Positions 21,671 through 34,675 are shown, counted from the stretch's first letter. The stretch is DNA of 64,000 bases from Adiantum capillus-veneris (GCA_014529385.2 CM043951.1:111373469-111437468); one strand, 5' to 3'. Translations and numbers: made by a program. The notes: a model not told the origin generated them from the sequence alone.

Positions 21671-22122
21671 AAATGCTTTCTGGTAAGGAGCTTAAGTTGC
21701 CAACAGTTTACGGGATGTGGGTGTTGCACTATGCTTTAGGTGAAGCTCTAGTATATTGCGGAGCCCATATATGCCATTCTGTGTGCAGACAGAGTAAGGC
21801 ATACTTGAGCTTGGCAGGGTTCCTTAAAGATAGCTTAATGGTCAAGCCGTGTGCATCCTTAACTGAAGCACTTGAGTCTGGCGGGGTTCACTGAACAAGT
21901 TATCCATAATTGAATGCTTTGAAGATACAACAGATACGATTCAGATATTTCTGATGGACGGCTACCTAATGCTTAAGCTAAAACATTGATGATAGTGTAT
22001 AAGCCCTATTTTACTTTTCATGTGTTTACCAGTTAAGCGAGTATGACGATGGTAAGGAGATTAAGGTACTTGTAGCAGATGCAGATTGAAGTGCTATTGG
22101 CACAGACCGGAGGCTGTGTAGC

Positions 22123-22137
22123 TTTAGAGGGGGTGGA
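22123..22137 (+). other. Element B polypurine tract
   Basis: TTTAGAGGGGGTGGA directly before the right LTR start TGTCATGCAG. The same tract borders element C's 3' LTR on the minus strand (25440-25454). Confidence 0.8.
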
Positions 22138-23435
22138 TGTCATGCAGATCCGCTGCCATGAAGAGAAAAAGAGCAGAAAAATGCAAGATAATCTTCTTTG
22201 AAGGCTACACATGTAATGGTCAGTGATCAAGGCTTGTTAATAGGCCAAGTTTAATTATTAATGTATGTCAGATGCAACTTAAAAGGGCCAATTGATGCCT
22301 TAATGATGCTAAAAAGGACTATGCTTGAAGTGAGCACAGATGGGAGTTTATGATCTAGAGCTGTAGTGCTTGAAGTGCTCTACTGGCCTGTCTTTATGGC
22401 TCGTTGATTGGAGCTATGGTTAAGAAGTTATGGTAGTTCGAAGTTTGAGTCGATTGCAGATCCGTACCGGATTGGGCAACTGCAGCTGAGGAAAAACATT
22501 GAAACAAATTCATGGGCTTCAAGTGCTCGCTTTGTGGAGCGCGTTAGTCTTTCCAGTCAGTGATCGAAGTCCTGGTCGCCAAGATATTGGCTGATAAAGA
22601 TTCACCGTGGGCCTGTTCCATACCAGTCCAGTCCGTTCGATCCGTGTCCCATTTTGGAATTTTGAGCAGCAAAAATGAGGGTTTTGAACGCAATATAATA
22701 AGTGCTCGAGGTAACTGTGCTTTGGTTGAGATGTAAGCTGGATGTGATGCACTTCTCAGAGCACAATAAATGCTTAAGTGGAATCTTTTTTAAGGTTGTC
22801 TCTTGATACGGACAACAGATTTCATCAGGAGGTTGCTCGACAAGGGCTCCTAGGGAAAGATGATATGTGTAGCAATACCTTGCCCCAATATTGTAACAAG
22901 TGGCCCCTTTACAGAAGCCCGCCTCCAAAAGGCCACCCAACTTAACCTATGAAGGCCGCCTAATTGTTTTGTTTGGCAATGCTTTGGCCAGTATGCATGC
23001 CAAATGTGATGCCCTTAAATGGTGCCCAAGCCGAAGTGTATGCCAAATGTGGTGCCCTACAAGGGCATTAAGTCGGCCACCCAAGCAACATAGCAAAGGA
23101 CGCCCGCCCACATTGAAAATTAAATTGGCCGCCCAAATAAATTAAGGGCTTTTGTGTGTGAAGATAAAGCCTAACAGCGAGCAGCGGGCAGAGAGGGTGC
23201 TGGCAAAAGGCAAAGGCGAGCTCGCGCAGGGCAAGGAAGCTCTCGGCTAAAGTCCGAGAGCCATGTGATGAAAAATTCTTAGCTCGCCATGGTGCAGATA
23301 TTCGGCACCATTTCCTCTCGATTCCGTGTAGGTTTGACTCCGCCATGCCATGTCATTAGGAGGTGTTTTTTATGCCTCCCTAGCAACGACGGTGCCGTCG
23401 TTGCTACGGGAGGTAGGGAGTTAGAATTAGACGGC

Positions 23436-25439
23436 GTCGAGAAATTTGCGGTCTTGCCAGGAAAGCACCGGGCTTATGGCTGTGAGAGTTTGTGAGAGAA
23501 CTCAACAAAAACTATATGAAGAAGTTAAACCATAGATGCCATGAAGACTAGGGTTTGGAAAGAAGTGCAATCAAAGAAGACTCACTCTTTCTCTCTTGCA
23601 TTCACACACACAAAGAAAGAATGCAAAAGAGAATGTCAAAACAATACGAAGATGAAAACATCAAGGCTATGGTCATATCGTATCATGGGTAATATGAAAG
23701 GGTTAATAGATGAGTTAATGGCATCCAATCTTGACTGACCAAATAGGCTACGAATTGTTCTTTGGAATTGTAGTTTTGTGCTTACCATAATATATATATT
23801 TTGTCTAGTGATTGGGATTAATTGTGTGTACAAATCCTCTTGGTTCATAGCAAGATAACTACGCTTACGTCAAAAGAAACGTTATAGTCTATGAGAGGTA
23901 GAATGATGGGATCAGGTGATAGAAGTATTTCATTAAGCCTTTCTGGGCCAAAGAGAAACACTATACGTTGTTGAAAGTGTATTTTTCAGCTAATCCATAT
24001 GTTAATTCTAATAGATCGTACAGAGTGAAATCCATAGAAATGATCATCATGTGGGTTATTCATCTAGGATAGTATGTGAGAAATGTAGATATGAGAGAAG
24101 TGAAGAGATGAGAAGTTTCCCTCCCAAGCCCTATTCTTGCACGTAGGCAATAAGGATACTGCGGGGAGAGATGTACCTGTAGCAAAGAGAACCTAGAGAG
24201 GATGAATTACTAAGAATGAGAGAGATAGGTTTGGTTAAGGAGATGAGATTAGATACATATATATATATTGGATTAGAGATGAAAATGAAAACAACAAGAA
24301 ATCAAGAAAACATGAATGTAGAACACATCTTACTTGAAACCCTTCGGCACCATTATTGATGGGAGAGAGAAGAAGAGTGGATAATTCCACTTTGATTGAT
24401 ACACCAAGTGCAAGACCTTCTTTGATTAGAGTTGATCTTCCAAGGTTAGCTTGTTGCAAGAATGGCTAGTCCCCCTCTAGGAGAAAGTGTAGGCTTGGGC
24501 TTATGTTAATGGCTAAGTACAATTAGGCATTACTACTCACTCCCTCAAGAATTCCTCTCATCAATGGCTTGAATTCTTGAGTTCCTTCCAAGGAAGAAGA
24601 GGTCGCCTTTTATAGGTGAAGGGAACCCCCAAGGGTTTACACAAGAAGAGAGGAGCCAGTGTGAACAGGAATTGGAAAAGTTGGAAATGAGCTGTCCCTG
24701 CATGATGTGGGCAGACTGGGGTCCAGTATTTTGATCATATCTCCTCAACCGTGGCTCCAAATAAAAAAGTAAAAATATGGGAGAAAACTTCAGCTCATTA
24801 GCTACGATTTTCATTTTAAAATCGTTTTCCAATTCGGATTAGAACCTTGTGTAAAAAATTCATCAAAATAGGGTCCATTTATGGCAGCAAAAGTCTTCAT
24901 GTGGTCTCCTTAGCCTAGACTTTCATTTAATTCCAAAGGACACCTCATGCCATATGAAAGCATGACATTGCTCCTTGACAAAGTTTTGTAATCATGCTTG
25001 CATTAATGCATTAAAATAAGTGTATCTTTGAAATCATGCCACCTAGTGTCCCACTAGGATTTGATTCTCTCCTAGTAGCTATTTAAAAAGAAATATAAGA
25101 AAAGTATAAAAAATACATAGAATATATAGATATTAGAGTTTACCCTAGATATAGGATCTAGCTAGGGTGTGAGATGATAATGAAATAGTAGAAATAAAGA
25201 ATCAATGCTTTTTGCCTCAAGTTAAAGAGGCGGAGCTATTGATGCTTTTCTCATAGTATTTTCTGATGGTAAAGTAAGGATATGTTACCCTTGATAAAAA
25301 TAATAGGATGAGATAGAAGGCTTATTATTATACTTAAATATACATATGTACACTATAGGAAATATAATTATGTATCTAAAAAATTACAAGATAGATCTTG
25401 TAGCATGCGTTCCCACTATGTACGTGTCACAGCACGACA
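23436..25439 (-). repeat. Element C 3' LTR (left copy)
   Basis: 2004 bp, nearly identical to 31454-33460, and related to the solo LTR at 48267-50436. It holds a short TA run near 24255 and T/A-rich sequence near its outer half. On the minus strand it begins TGTCGTGCTGTGACACG. Confidence 0.92.
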
Positions 25440-25454
25440 TCCACCCCCTCTAAA
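25440..25454 (-). other. Element C polypurine tract
   Basis: On the minus strand, TTTAGAGGGGGTGGA directly precedes the 3' LTR; it is identical to element B's tract. Confidence 0.8.
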
Positions 25455-25497
25455 CCTGCATATCCTCCGGTATTTGCCACATTGTCTCTTTGTAAGA

Positions 25498-26598
25498 TTA
25501 GACCTCTTGTACATCTTCCTTGTCTTCTTCTTCACTGGATGATTCCAAAGCTTCATGTTCACTTTGATCTTCACCTGTGTTTTTCTCTTCTTCCTCATCA
25601 ATATCTTCTAGATCATTATCTCCTCTTCTCTTAAACATTTTAATCCTTTTTCCTGCAATGGGAATCTTTACTTCTGTACCAGCTAGTTCAGACAAGCTAT
25701 AAGTAGCATTTTCATGCACATGCTTTACAACATACGGTCCAAACCATCTTTTTGAGAACTTACGCATGACTGTGTGCTGGTTATCAAGGCTACTATCATA
25801 CACTAAAGCCCAGTCACCTTTGTTAATTGCTTTGTTCCTGAGTCGATGTCTCTTATCAAAATAGTCCTTGTTTTTCAACCTTGCATTTTTGAGTCGTTCT
25901 TTTGCAGTTTCAATGTCTCCAGGTCTTCTCTCTAGCTGCCTTATACGCAGTGCAAGGAGATCTTCCCTACTAATCCCCTCTTGCCAAGGTAGTACATTCC
26001 ATGTGGGTATTGTATCCTCAATCGGCATCACTGGCTTTTAACCATGCATTAGCTCCGCAGGCATGTAGCCAGTTATTGAGCTATGTGTTGTACGATCATC
26101 CCATAAAGCATATGGTAACAATTTTGGCCACTCACCAACTCTTCCTTCGCAAGCCTTGGCCAAAGCTTTGATGATAGGAGGATGCCCTCTTGCACTCTTT
26201 CCATTGCCTTCAGGGTTGTAAGCTGTAGTAAGAGAAATCTTGATCCCTAATCTAGAAAAGAACTCCCTTGCTTCTTCGGCATCCAGTTCACCTCGATCTG
26301 CAGTGATTTTTCCCACACAACCATAACGGCAAATCACCTCATCAAGAAGGAATTTGCACACAGCTTCTGTGGTCTTAGCTCTTAATGCTCTTCCTTCAAC
26401 CTGGTTAGTTAGGTCCTCTCGTGCAAGAACCAAGTATCTCATCTGCCAGAGTCCTAAAGGCATCGTGACTAGATCCACAACCCATTTATAGTGCATGGCT
26501 AGTGGATATGTAGGGTGCAATCCATCACGATGTCGAACATTTGAATACATTTGACAAGTTACACATGACTCTACAAACTGAGATACATCTTTATACAT
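25498..26598 (-). pseudogene. Element C integrase core and C-terminal region
   Basis: From 26598 the minus strand encodes the integrase HHCC end (ESCVTCQMYSN), then the catalytic core with the first Asp in VVDLVTMP and the second in ITADRGELD. At the third position the motif reads GNGKSARGHPP, where related elements have SERGH, so the catalytic Glu appears to be Ala. A TAA at 26035-26037 breaks the frame. The rest (to 25498) carries a basic DNA-binding part (KRWFGPYVVKHV) and an acidic tail (DIDEEEEKN, ESSSEEEDKEDV). The domain assignment is firm; the product is inactive. Confidence 0.85.
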
Positions 26599-26607
26599 AC
26601 CCTTCCA

Positions 26608-27252
26608 CTAGTATTTTTCTTTCAACTTGGAGAAGGTTGCCCACACACCCCTGTGTCCAGCCCATAGACTCTCATGAAACTCTTGCATGAGATTTACTTG
26701 AGTCTCTTTTTTACATATAACCCGTTGTGGTGTAGCACCCTTTTGTTTAGGATGCTTCCACAAGTAACCATCCCTTAAAAAGTACCCATATGCTTTCCTG
26801 CGTATCCTCTTGAATTCTTGTTCAGACCAATCATCTTGTTTTGTTAGAGTACTCAAGTACCTTCCAATAGAAAGCCAATCACCTTCATAAAGATCTTTCA
26901 AGAACAATTCAAGTGAATTAGTCATGCAGAAATTGTTACCTTTGACATGAGAGATAGAATAGAATTTTGTGCGTACATCATCTCCCTCATCAATCATTTG
27001 TGACTCATCTTCATACCTTGCCCTTGATAGCATATCTGCCACTATATTTTCTTTACCTGCAATGTGCTTAAACTCGGGATTTAAGGACTTAATGTAGGCA
27101 ATCCACCGCAACCTAGCAATGTCTGGTGTTGAGCAGCTTGTAATCATCCCAAGAAGTGGTAGACAATCTGTTTCTACAACCACACATGCACCAATTAGGT
27201 AATCTTTCCCACTTTTCAAGGCTGTAACCATACCCCATAACTCTCTCTTTAT
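26608..27252 (-). pseudogene. Element C RNase H and integrase zinc-finger start
   Basis: In frame with the reverse transcriptase after a TAG (27253-27255). The RNase H part has ACVVVETDCLPLLGM and, at its end, FKHIAGKENIVADMLSR, the usual gypsy RNase H close. It is followed by HESLWAGHRGVWATFSKLKEKY, the first half of the integrase zinc finger, and a TAG at 26608-26610 just before the Cys pair. Confidence 0.85.
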
Positions 27253-28491
27253 CTATGGATTGTTTCTTTGGCGAGCACTTAGTACCTTTGCTCCAAATCT
27301 TACCACATACCTGTGTCCTTCTTTGTCATCTTGCCCTATTGCCCATCCAATCCCTGTAGGACTGGTATCTACTGTCACAATCACTGGTCTTTGACACTCA
27401 TAGTCTACCTTTCTCAAAGTCGTTGCTGACTGGGGTAACTCCTTTAGCTTTTTCATGGATTTTACATGTGCTTCTGTCCATTTAAACTTTTGATTCTTTC
27501 TAAGCAGCTGATAAAGAGGATCAGCTACATGTGCATAATGTGGAATCCAAATAACATAGAAGACACATGCTCCCAGAAACCTTCTAACCTTAGTGATGCT
27601 AGTGCATGTTTCTTTCATTCTTTGGATGGCATCTACCTTTGATGGACAAGGTTTCCTACCATATGGCCCGCACATGTGCCCCACAATGAGCACTTCTTTG
27701 ACACCAAACATAGACTTTTTCCCTGACAATGTAAGATTCACTTCTTCCAACCTAGACAAAATTTTATCACAATCATTTATGTGATTTACCACAAACCTGC
27801 GACATCCCTTGAGATCCAAAGCTTCATCTTTGTCACTTTCTTCACATCCTTTGATAGGCAAATCATCAATGAAAGGCATTGTGATTTGAGGAATAAAGTT
27901 ACGTAAGACCTTATTCATCCCATTCATCATATGTGCTACCGAGTTGGTTGCTCCCTGTGGCAAGGTACACATCCTTACCAAACCCAAAGGTGTCCTTATG
28001 GTTGTCAAGTCTCTGCTTTTGATTGCAAGCTGAAATTGATCATACCCTGAGTAGAGATCCCCCATTGAGTAGATTGCCCTCCCTGCAAACGCCTCTGCAA
28101 ATTCATCCACAATTGGACCTGTACCTACATTTCTAATTGTCACCTTGTTCACTGGTTGCATATCTTGGATGAAGCGTAGAGAACCATTCTTCTTTGGAAC
28201 TGTGAACCACCTGTTTGAGTATGGAGCACAAGAAGGCTCCAAGATTCCCATTTTGATTTTCTCAATCAGTAGCTCTACTAACTTTGGCAAATGAGCCTTT
28301 GGAACCGGAATAGGCCACAGATTCCAAGGCACATGAGGTATTGTGAAAATTACCATAGGAGCTACAATATAAGGATCAACACATCCTATCTCACGTGGCT
28401 CAAATGCAAAAGCCTTACCATGCTTTGAAAGCATTTCTTTGAAGCACTTTGTCTCCTCTTGTGTTAGAAACTCCTCACAACCAATCTGCAA
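27253..28491 (-). pseudogene. Element C reverse transcriptase
   Basis: An open piece of 412 residues. It has RFIQDMQPVNKVTIRN, LYSGYDQFQLAI and TLPQGATNSVAH, the gypsy reverse-transcriptase series, and FIDDLPIKG at the YxDD-type active site (a Phe where many have Tyr). It ends in the start of RNase H (VTVDTSPTGIGWAIGQ) at a TAG. The enzyme copies element RNA into DNA in the particle. A frameshift separates it from the upstream linker near 28500. Confidence 0.88.
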
Positions 28492-29012
28492 CTCTTGAAA
28501 GGACTCCTTTGTGAAGGTATGCCCGATATTTTTAGGATTCCGAAACTTGGTTGTAAAGAAGCCTGTTCAATCTTCTCCTTGTTGTTGGGTGGTAAGGGTG
28601 AAGCTACTGGTTTCACCTTCTTTGCTACACTCTTGTATTTAGTTTCAACATGGACTTCTGGGCCAATTGTTTGGCTTTCTTTAAAGGCTTCTATTACTTG
28701 ATACATTTCCATAGAGCAAACTTCCACAAATTCATTTTCAAGATGCAAACTAGACCTCATTATAGCATCAAGCTCACCCATAGTATCTACAAAAGAAACT
28801 TGTTCACACAAACCCAAAACATTTTCAGTAGGCTTTAGCAACGCACTCTTTTTCATGCCTATTTGTACATTATGCACATATTGCCTCTCATATCTCTTCA
28901 AATCTTCAAGTTTTGTAAAACATACTGATCCATTCCTTGTTACCAAGGAGCTCATCGAGAAAGTGTCACCTATTTTTTTTATCAAGCGAGACCCTTTTTC
29001 TTTCTGTACCAC
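28464..29012 (-). pseudogene. Element C protease to reverse-transcriptase linker
   Basis: In frame with gag-protease after a TAA at 29025-29027. It encodes a 180-residue linker without a catalytic motif and runs out of frame at its end, overlapping the reverse-transcriptase frame by 28 bases. The overlap is explained by a one-base change, not by a separate gene. Confidence 0.7.
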
Positions 29013-29024
29013 TGCAATCCCGCT

Positions 29025-31400
29025 TTACAATGGTACTTGGCCAAAACCCATCATTTCTCTATGATCATGAAACTCTTTGCTTACCTTTGGTAGAGGATGT
29101 TCTCTGAGGTTGTCACGATTTCTTTCATGGTTTGCACAAACTCTGAGAAATTGGACAGCTCGTTTACCATCTTTGCTACGTATTCTAGCATATGTTGAAC
29201 CATCGTCCATTACCTTTGTTTCCATTCGAACTCCCACAATGTAGGGTTGTCCAAGGATGAGATGATATGAAGATGTATCCTGTACAAAGAAGTTTTGGTC
29301 AATCTTTACATCACTTATTGTTACCTTCACACCTGGACATGCTGCATACAATTCACCGGATGAATTGTTTGCCACTTTTACCATCCAGCCATGATCTGTG
29401 TCCATCGGCCATTTGCACTTGTTGTAGAGACTCTTTGACATTATGTTTATTTCTGAACCATGGTCAATCAAGGCAACAAATGGCTCTTCAAGATCACCTA
29501 CCTTGACCAAAGTTTCTGTAGTAGCCCTTGCCCAATGACTTCGTGAATAGTAACTCCTAGGAATATCTTCAACTTCTTCATCATCATTTGAGAAATACAC
29601 TTGCTTCACTCTCCCACTAGATTGGTAGCATCCTACCACAGCTCCATCATTCTCCTTATTTTGCAGTTGCATCCCTTGTGTCTTTGAGGTTTCCCCTTCA
29701 ACCTGTGGACAAGAAAGTTCAGCAAGGGTTTGCCTCTTTCTCTTGATGATGTCAATGATCTCCTCATGGAATTCACGCTTTGCAATGCCAAGAACTTCTC
29801 CCAGAGTAAACTCAATCTTGCTATTCAAAATAATTTCCTCCAAGACTTTCTTTAAATCTGTAGCAACCTCAATATCAGATTGTAGTTTATAAGTTGGGCC
29901 TTTTGTCTTACCTTTCGTTGGCTCTTTCTTCTTTCCTGTTGTAGACTCCTCCATGAGTACTTCAGGTGGAGATGCTCCTTGTGTTGAGGGTGTTTGAGAA
30001 GGCATTGAGTCGCTTCTTCTCCCACTTCTAGAAGCTCTTTTTGATGGTCCTTCATCAGCATTCTCACGTCTGTGCTTCTCTTCTACCATTGCCTCATTTT
30101 GTTGGCATTTTGTAATGTAGTCATGCACTGACAATGAGTCCACTGGATCATTCCATCCTGTTTCTAGACGTATGCAATCACCTGCTTCATGTAGAATCTC
30201 TTTTGTAAGATTTCCCTTTTTAGCTAATTGCATGACATTTGGCCAAATTTGACCATGATGGTCACTCACCTCTTCATCACGAAAATGTTCAATTTTTACT
30301 CCATAAGTAGTTGCCTCAACTGAATAGGTGGCATGCTTGGTTGCCATATCTTCCACTAAGGTTTGCATTCCCCCCTTCCCAAAGTTAGTTCTCAAGGGTA
30401 GACCTGTCTCTCTTAAGTGGATTTTACCATTCTTAAAAAAGACAACATCTTTTGACAAAGCATCACTAAAATCATCACAATCCCTTCTTACATGGTCTGT
30501 ACTATCACACCAAATACATCTATTAACAAGCCCTTCTTTGGGCTGTTGTCTTTGCCTAGGAAGTGGCCCTGATGGTTGGCCTTTTTCTTCAAGCTTTGCA
30601 AACTTCACCTTCAAGTCACGCATTCCCTTCACAAGCTCATCTAGCATGGACTCATCAAACTTAGGAGCGATAAAAGTAGGCTTTACCATTTTGTCAGAAG
30701 TTGAGGTGGAAGGACTTGTAGTGTTTACTACCATCTTGTCCCTTCTTCTTTGTCGTTTGGCAAGCAGAGAGACAGCACCTTCAACCTCATTCCAGACGGT
30801 CTTTAGTCCTTTCTCAGCATCTTTATCTTCAAGAAGAAGCTCCAAATTTTCTTGAAAATCTTTACCTGCAGCTTGTAAGAAAAGATCTGTCTTCTCTGCA
30901 TCTAGTGTGGCTCTTTCTGTCCTAGTGAGTTGTGCATAGCGCCGCTCAAATTTCCTAAGTAGATCTGTTATTGATAGTCCTTGCTTTGGCTTGACTACCC
31001 ATTCTAAGAATGTCCTTTTGGTCACTCTCTCCGAGTCCTCCATGAAATATTCCTCCTTTAAAGCTACTTTGAGTTCTTCCCAATTTCTCCCATGCCCATC
31101 TTTAATTTCCCTAACATGCTCCCTAATTTCTGGAGCAACAACTAGCTCAAAGCTTTGAATCATCTCACCTTCTGACACGCGATGCAGCTCCATCTCCTTC
31201 ACATACTCGCGTAAGTACTTGGTTACATCTTCGCCATTGAACTGATCCATTCTGTTGACGACCGCTTGTATGGCCTTCGTTGCTGAAATCTCCCTTCTTT
31301 CAGTAGCATGTTGTTGTTGCATGAACATTGCAAATGCTTGAAACATTTGAATTGTTTCTGGGTCAAAATGCATACCCTGTTTCTCAACATGATCACCCAT
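29025..31400 (-). pseudogene. Element C gag and protease
   Basis: The first ATG of the frame is at 31400, giving about 790 residues to the TAA at 29025. Gag has a helical capsid region (EYVKEMELHRVSEGEM, FELVVAPEIREHVREI), a long charged part, and an intact zinc knuckle CIWCDSTDHVRRDC. A Ser/Thr/Lys-rich spacer follows. The protease has FVALIDHGSEINIMS (the D-x-G-S catalytic type, with His in the middle) and YHLILGQPYI. Gag packages element RNA and the protease cuts the polyprotein. The frame is intact over its whole length, the longest in the window. Confidence 0.9.
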
Positions 31401-31427
31401 GGTTACCCACAAACTCTCACCCTAGCA

Positions 31428-31447
31428 GATTCGCGTCGGTTTCACCA
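31428..31447 (-). other. Element C primer-binding site (tRNA-Trp type)
   Basis: The minus strand reads TGGTGAAACCGACGCGAATC six bases inside the 5' LTR. It fits the 3' end of plant tRNA-Trp with two mismatches, and resembles element B's site. Confidence 0.7.
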
Positions 31448-31453
31448 AAAATA

Positions 31454-33460
31454 TGTCGAGAAATTTGCGATCTTGCCAGGAAAGCACCGGGCTTATGGCT
31501 GTGAGAGTTTGTGAGAAAACTCAACAGAAACTATATGAAGGAGTTAAACCATAGATGTCATGAAGACTAGGGTTTGGAAATAAGTGCAATCAAAGAAGAC
31601 TCACTCTTTCTCTCTTGCATTCACACACACAAAGAAAGAACGCAAAAGACAATGTCAAAACAATACGAAGATGAAAACATCAAGGCTATGGTCATATTGT
31701 ATCATGAGTAATATGAAAGGGTTAATGGATGAGTTAATGGCATCCAATCTTGACTGACCAAATAGGCTACGAATTGTTCTTTGGAATTGTAGTTTTGTGC
31801 TTACCATAATATATATATTTTGTCTAGTGATTGGGATTAAGTGTGTGTACAAATCCTCTTGGTTCATAGCAAGATAACTACGCTTACGTCAAAAGAAAAG
31901 TTATAGTCTATGAGAGGTAGTAAGATGGGATCCGGTGATAGAAGTATTTCATTAAGCCTTTCTGGGCCAAAGAGAAACACTATATGTTGTTCAAAGTGTA
32001 TTTTTCGGCTAATACATACGTTAATTCTAATAGATCGTACAGAGTGAAAGCGATAGAAATGATCATCATGTGGGTTATTCATCTAGGATAGTATGTGAGA
32101 AATGTAGATATGAGAGAAGTGAAGAGATGAGAAGTTTCCCTCCCAATCCCTATTCTTGCACATAGGCAATAAGGATACTGCGGGGAGAGATGTACCTGTA
32201 GCAAAGAGAACCTAGAGAGGATGAATTACTAAGAATGAGAGAGATAGGTTTGGTTAAGGAGATGAGATTAGATACATATATATATATGTTGGATTAGAGA
32301 TGAAAATGAAAACAACAAGAAATCAAGAAAACATCAATGTAGAACACATCTTACTTAAAACCCTTCGGCACCATTATTGATGGGAGAGAGAAGAAGAGTG
32401 GATAATTCCACTTTGATTGATACACCAAGTGCAAGACCTTCTTTGATTAGAGTTGATCTTCCAAGGTTAGCTTGTTGCAAGAATGGCTAGTCTCCCTCTA
32501 GGAGAAAGTGTAGGCTTGGGCTTATGTTAATGGCTAAGTACAATTAGGCATTACTACTCACTCCCTCAAGAATTCCTCTCATCAATGGCTTGAATGCTTG
32601 AGTTCCTTCCAAGGAAGAAGAGGTCCCCTTTTATAGGTGAAGGGAACCCCCAAGGGTTTACACAAGAAGAGAGGAGCCAGTGTGAACAGGAATTGGAAAA
32701 GTTGGAAATGAGCTGTCCCTGCATGATGTGGGCAGACTGGGGTCCAGTATTTTGATCATATCTCCTCAACCGTGGCTCCAAATAAAAAAGTAAAAATATG
32801 GGCAAAAACTTCAGCTCATTAGCTAAGATTTTCATTTTAAAATCGTTTTCCAATTCGGATTAGAACCTTGTGTAAAAAATTCATCAAAATAGGGTCCATT
32901 TATGGCAACAAAAGTCTTCATGTGGTCTCCTTAGCTTAGACATTCATTTAATTCCAAAGGACACCTCATGCCATATGAAAGCATGACATTGCTCCTTGAC
33001 AAAGTTTTGTAATCATGCTTGCAATAATGCATTAAAATAAGTGTATCTTTGAAATCATGCCACCTAGTGTCCCACTAGGATTTGATTCTCTCCTAGTAGC
33101 TATTTAAAAAGAAATATAAGAAAGGGATAAAAAATACATAGAATATATATATATTAGAGTTTACCCTAGATATAGGATCTAGCTAGGGTGTGAGATGATA
33201 ATGAAATAGTAGAAATAAAGAATCAATACTTTTTGCTCCAAGTTAAAGAGGCGGAGCTATTGATGCTTTTCCCATAGTATTTTCTGATGGTAAAGAAAGG
33301 ATATGTTACCCTTGAGAAAAATAATAGGATGAGATAGAAGGCTTATTATTATACTTAAATATTCATATGTACACTAAAGGAAATATAATTATGTATCTAA
33401 AAAATTACAAGATAGATCTTGTAGCATGCGTTCCCACTATGTACGTGTCACAGCACGACA
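31454..33460 (-). repeat. Element C 5' LTR (right copy)
   Basis: 2007 bp, TG...CA ends, partner of 23436-25439. On the minus strand it would carry the promoter; no single TATA box could be picked out with confidence. Confidence 0.92.
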
Positions 33461-34098
33461 ACGGCTTTTTTCCATGGAAGGGGCATTCGACGCATAACGA
33501 AGGGAGAGAACGAAGGAACCTCAAGCATAGCGAGCTCTCTCTCTCTCTCTCGAAGTGGGGGAGACAAGGTGTGCTCTCTCTCTCGAAGCTTGGAGAGACG
33601 GCATGCTCTATCTGTCCGTCGGGCTTTTGCATGAGAAGAAGCCAAGCAAAGAGGCAAAAGGGAGTCGAATAGCAAGAAGAGGAAGAGCTCCCTCTCCCTC
33701 GCTCTCATCCTCGAAGTAAGCAAAAGCTTGGAGAGCCAAAGAGCCATGGTTGAAGCTTAAGAGAGCTTTGGCATGGAGCTTTTTGACCAAGAAGCTCTCG
33801 AAGCTTGAGCGAGCCAATGTAAAAGGACATTCTAAGCAAGGTCGAGATAAAACAAGCAACCAAGATCGGAGCAACCAAGGCAAGAAAGGCAGATCAAGGT
33901 TGAGGCTTGACCAAGCCGAAGCAAGAAAATCATAAGGCAAGCAAAGGAGGCTTGACGAGGTAGGCAAAGCAAGGGTTCAAGCGTTATTTAGCAATTGAAG
34001 AGCAGGAGGAAGTTACAACTAGAGAATGGCAATTAAGCCAGTGCAAATCATATAGAACGAGAAGCTGCAACACAGTTGATTATTTTTGAAGCATGATG

Positions 34099-34289
34099 TG
34101 AAGGAGTACGAGCAGAAGTGCGACGCGAGAGAGAGTACGAGAAGAAGAGCACGACGTTATGGTGAACTCGCTCTACTGTAATGTGTAGAGCATAGTGAGT
34201 TCTTATTAGGTTTTAACAAAAGAATATGTGTACATACCTGGCGCCCGCCCACTTACCTGGGCGACCACATTGGGCTTTATACCCCAACA
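34099..34289 (-). repeat. Element A 3' LTR
   Basis: 191 bp, bordered inside by the minus-strand polypurine tract CTTTAAGTGGGAGGT (34290-34304). The minus strand starts TGTTGGGGTATAAAGCCC, so a TATA-like TATAAA lies ten bases from the LTR start. Confidence 0.9.
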
Positions 34290-34378
34290 ACCTCCCACTT
34301 AAAGTCCAATGTGATACTTCAAGTGTGATAGAAGCTACTATACAAGCTAATATACAAGAGATGTAGAGAAGTGATGTA

Positions 34379-34675
34379 CTACCCTACACCTAACTGCTTG
34401 CGAAAATGCGCAAAGCTCTTTGAGGGAAGTCCTTTTGTAAGTAGATCAGCAGGATTTTCTGTGGTGTGAACTTTGACAAGTTGAAGTTGCTTATCCTCGA
34501 GCATTTCCCTGATGAAATGATACTTCACATCCACATGCTTTGTCTTTGAGTGATAAACTGGATTGCGAGCCAATTGTATAGCACTTTGACTATCACAATA
34601 TAACAGAGGCATCTCTTCTTTGATTCCCAAATCTGTTACTAGTTGATTAAGTCAAATTGATTCTTTGCATGCCTC
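34379..34675 (-). pseudogene. Element A RNase H
   Basis: The open piece from 34630 has LLYCDSQSAIQLARNPVYH and HVDVKYHFIREMLED, the copia RNase H series, and ends KSFAHFRKQLGVG. Two TGA codons between 34640 and 34675 separate it from the reverse-transcriptase frame; one replaces a normally conserved Trp. Confidence 0.85.

Larger units (their letters stand above)
23436..33460 (-). mobile_element. Element C: full-length Ty3/gypsy retrotransposon, minus strand
   Basis: Two LTRs of 2004 and 2007 bp (23436-25439 and 31454-33460) with TG...CA ends flank a 6-kb coding region in gypsy order gag, protease, reverse transcriptase, RNase H, integrase. The 5-bp duplication ACGGC is present at 23431-23435 and 33461-33465, and the uninterrupted target is visible in B's left LTR near 19610-19620. 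The first T of the left LTR is missing. The LTRs differ by only a few percent by eye, so the insertion is younger than B. Four in-frame stops and one frameshift, plus a changed integrase residue, make it inactive. Confidence 0.92.

Noticed and set aside
30328..30855. Plus-strand open frame of 175 codons
   Set aside because: It is antisense to the intact gag of element C and has no motif.
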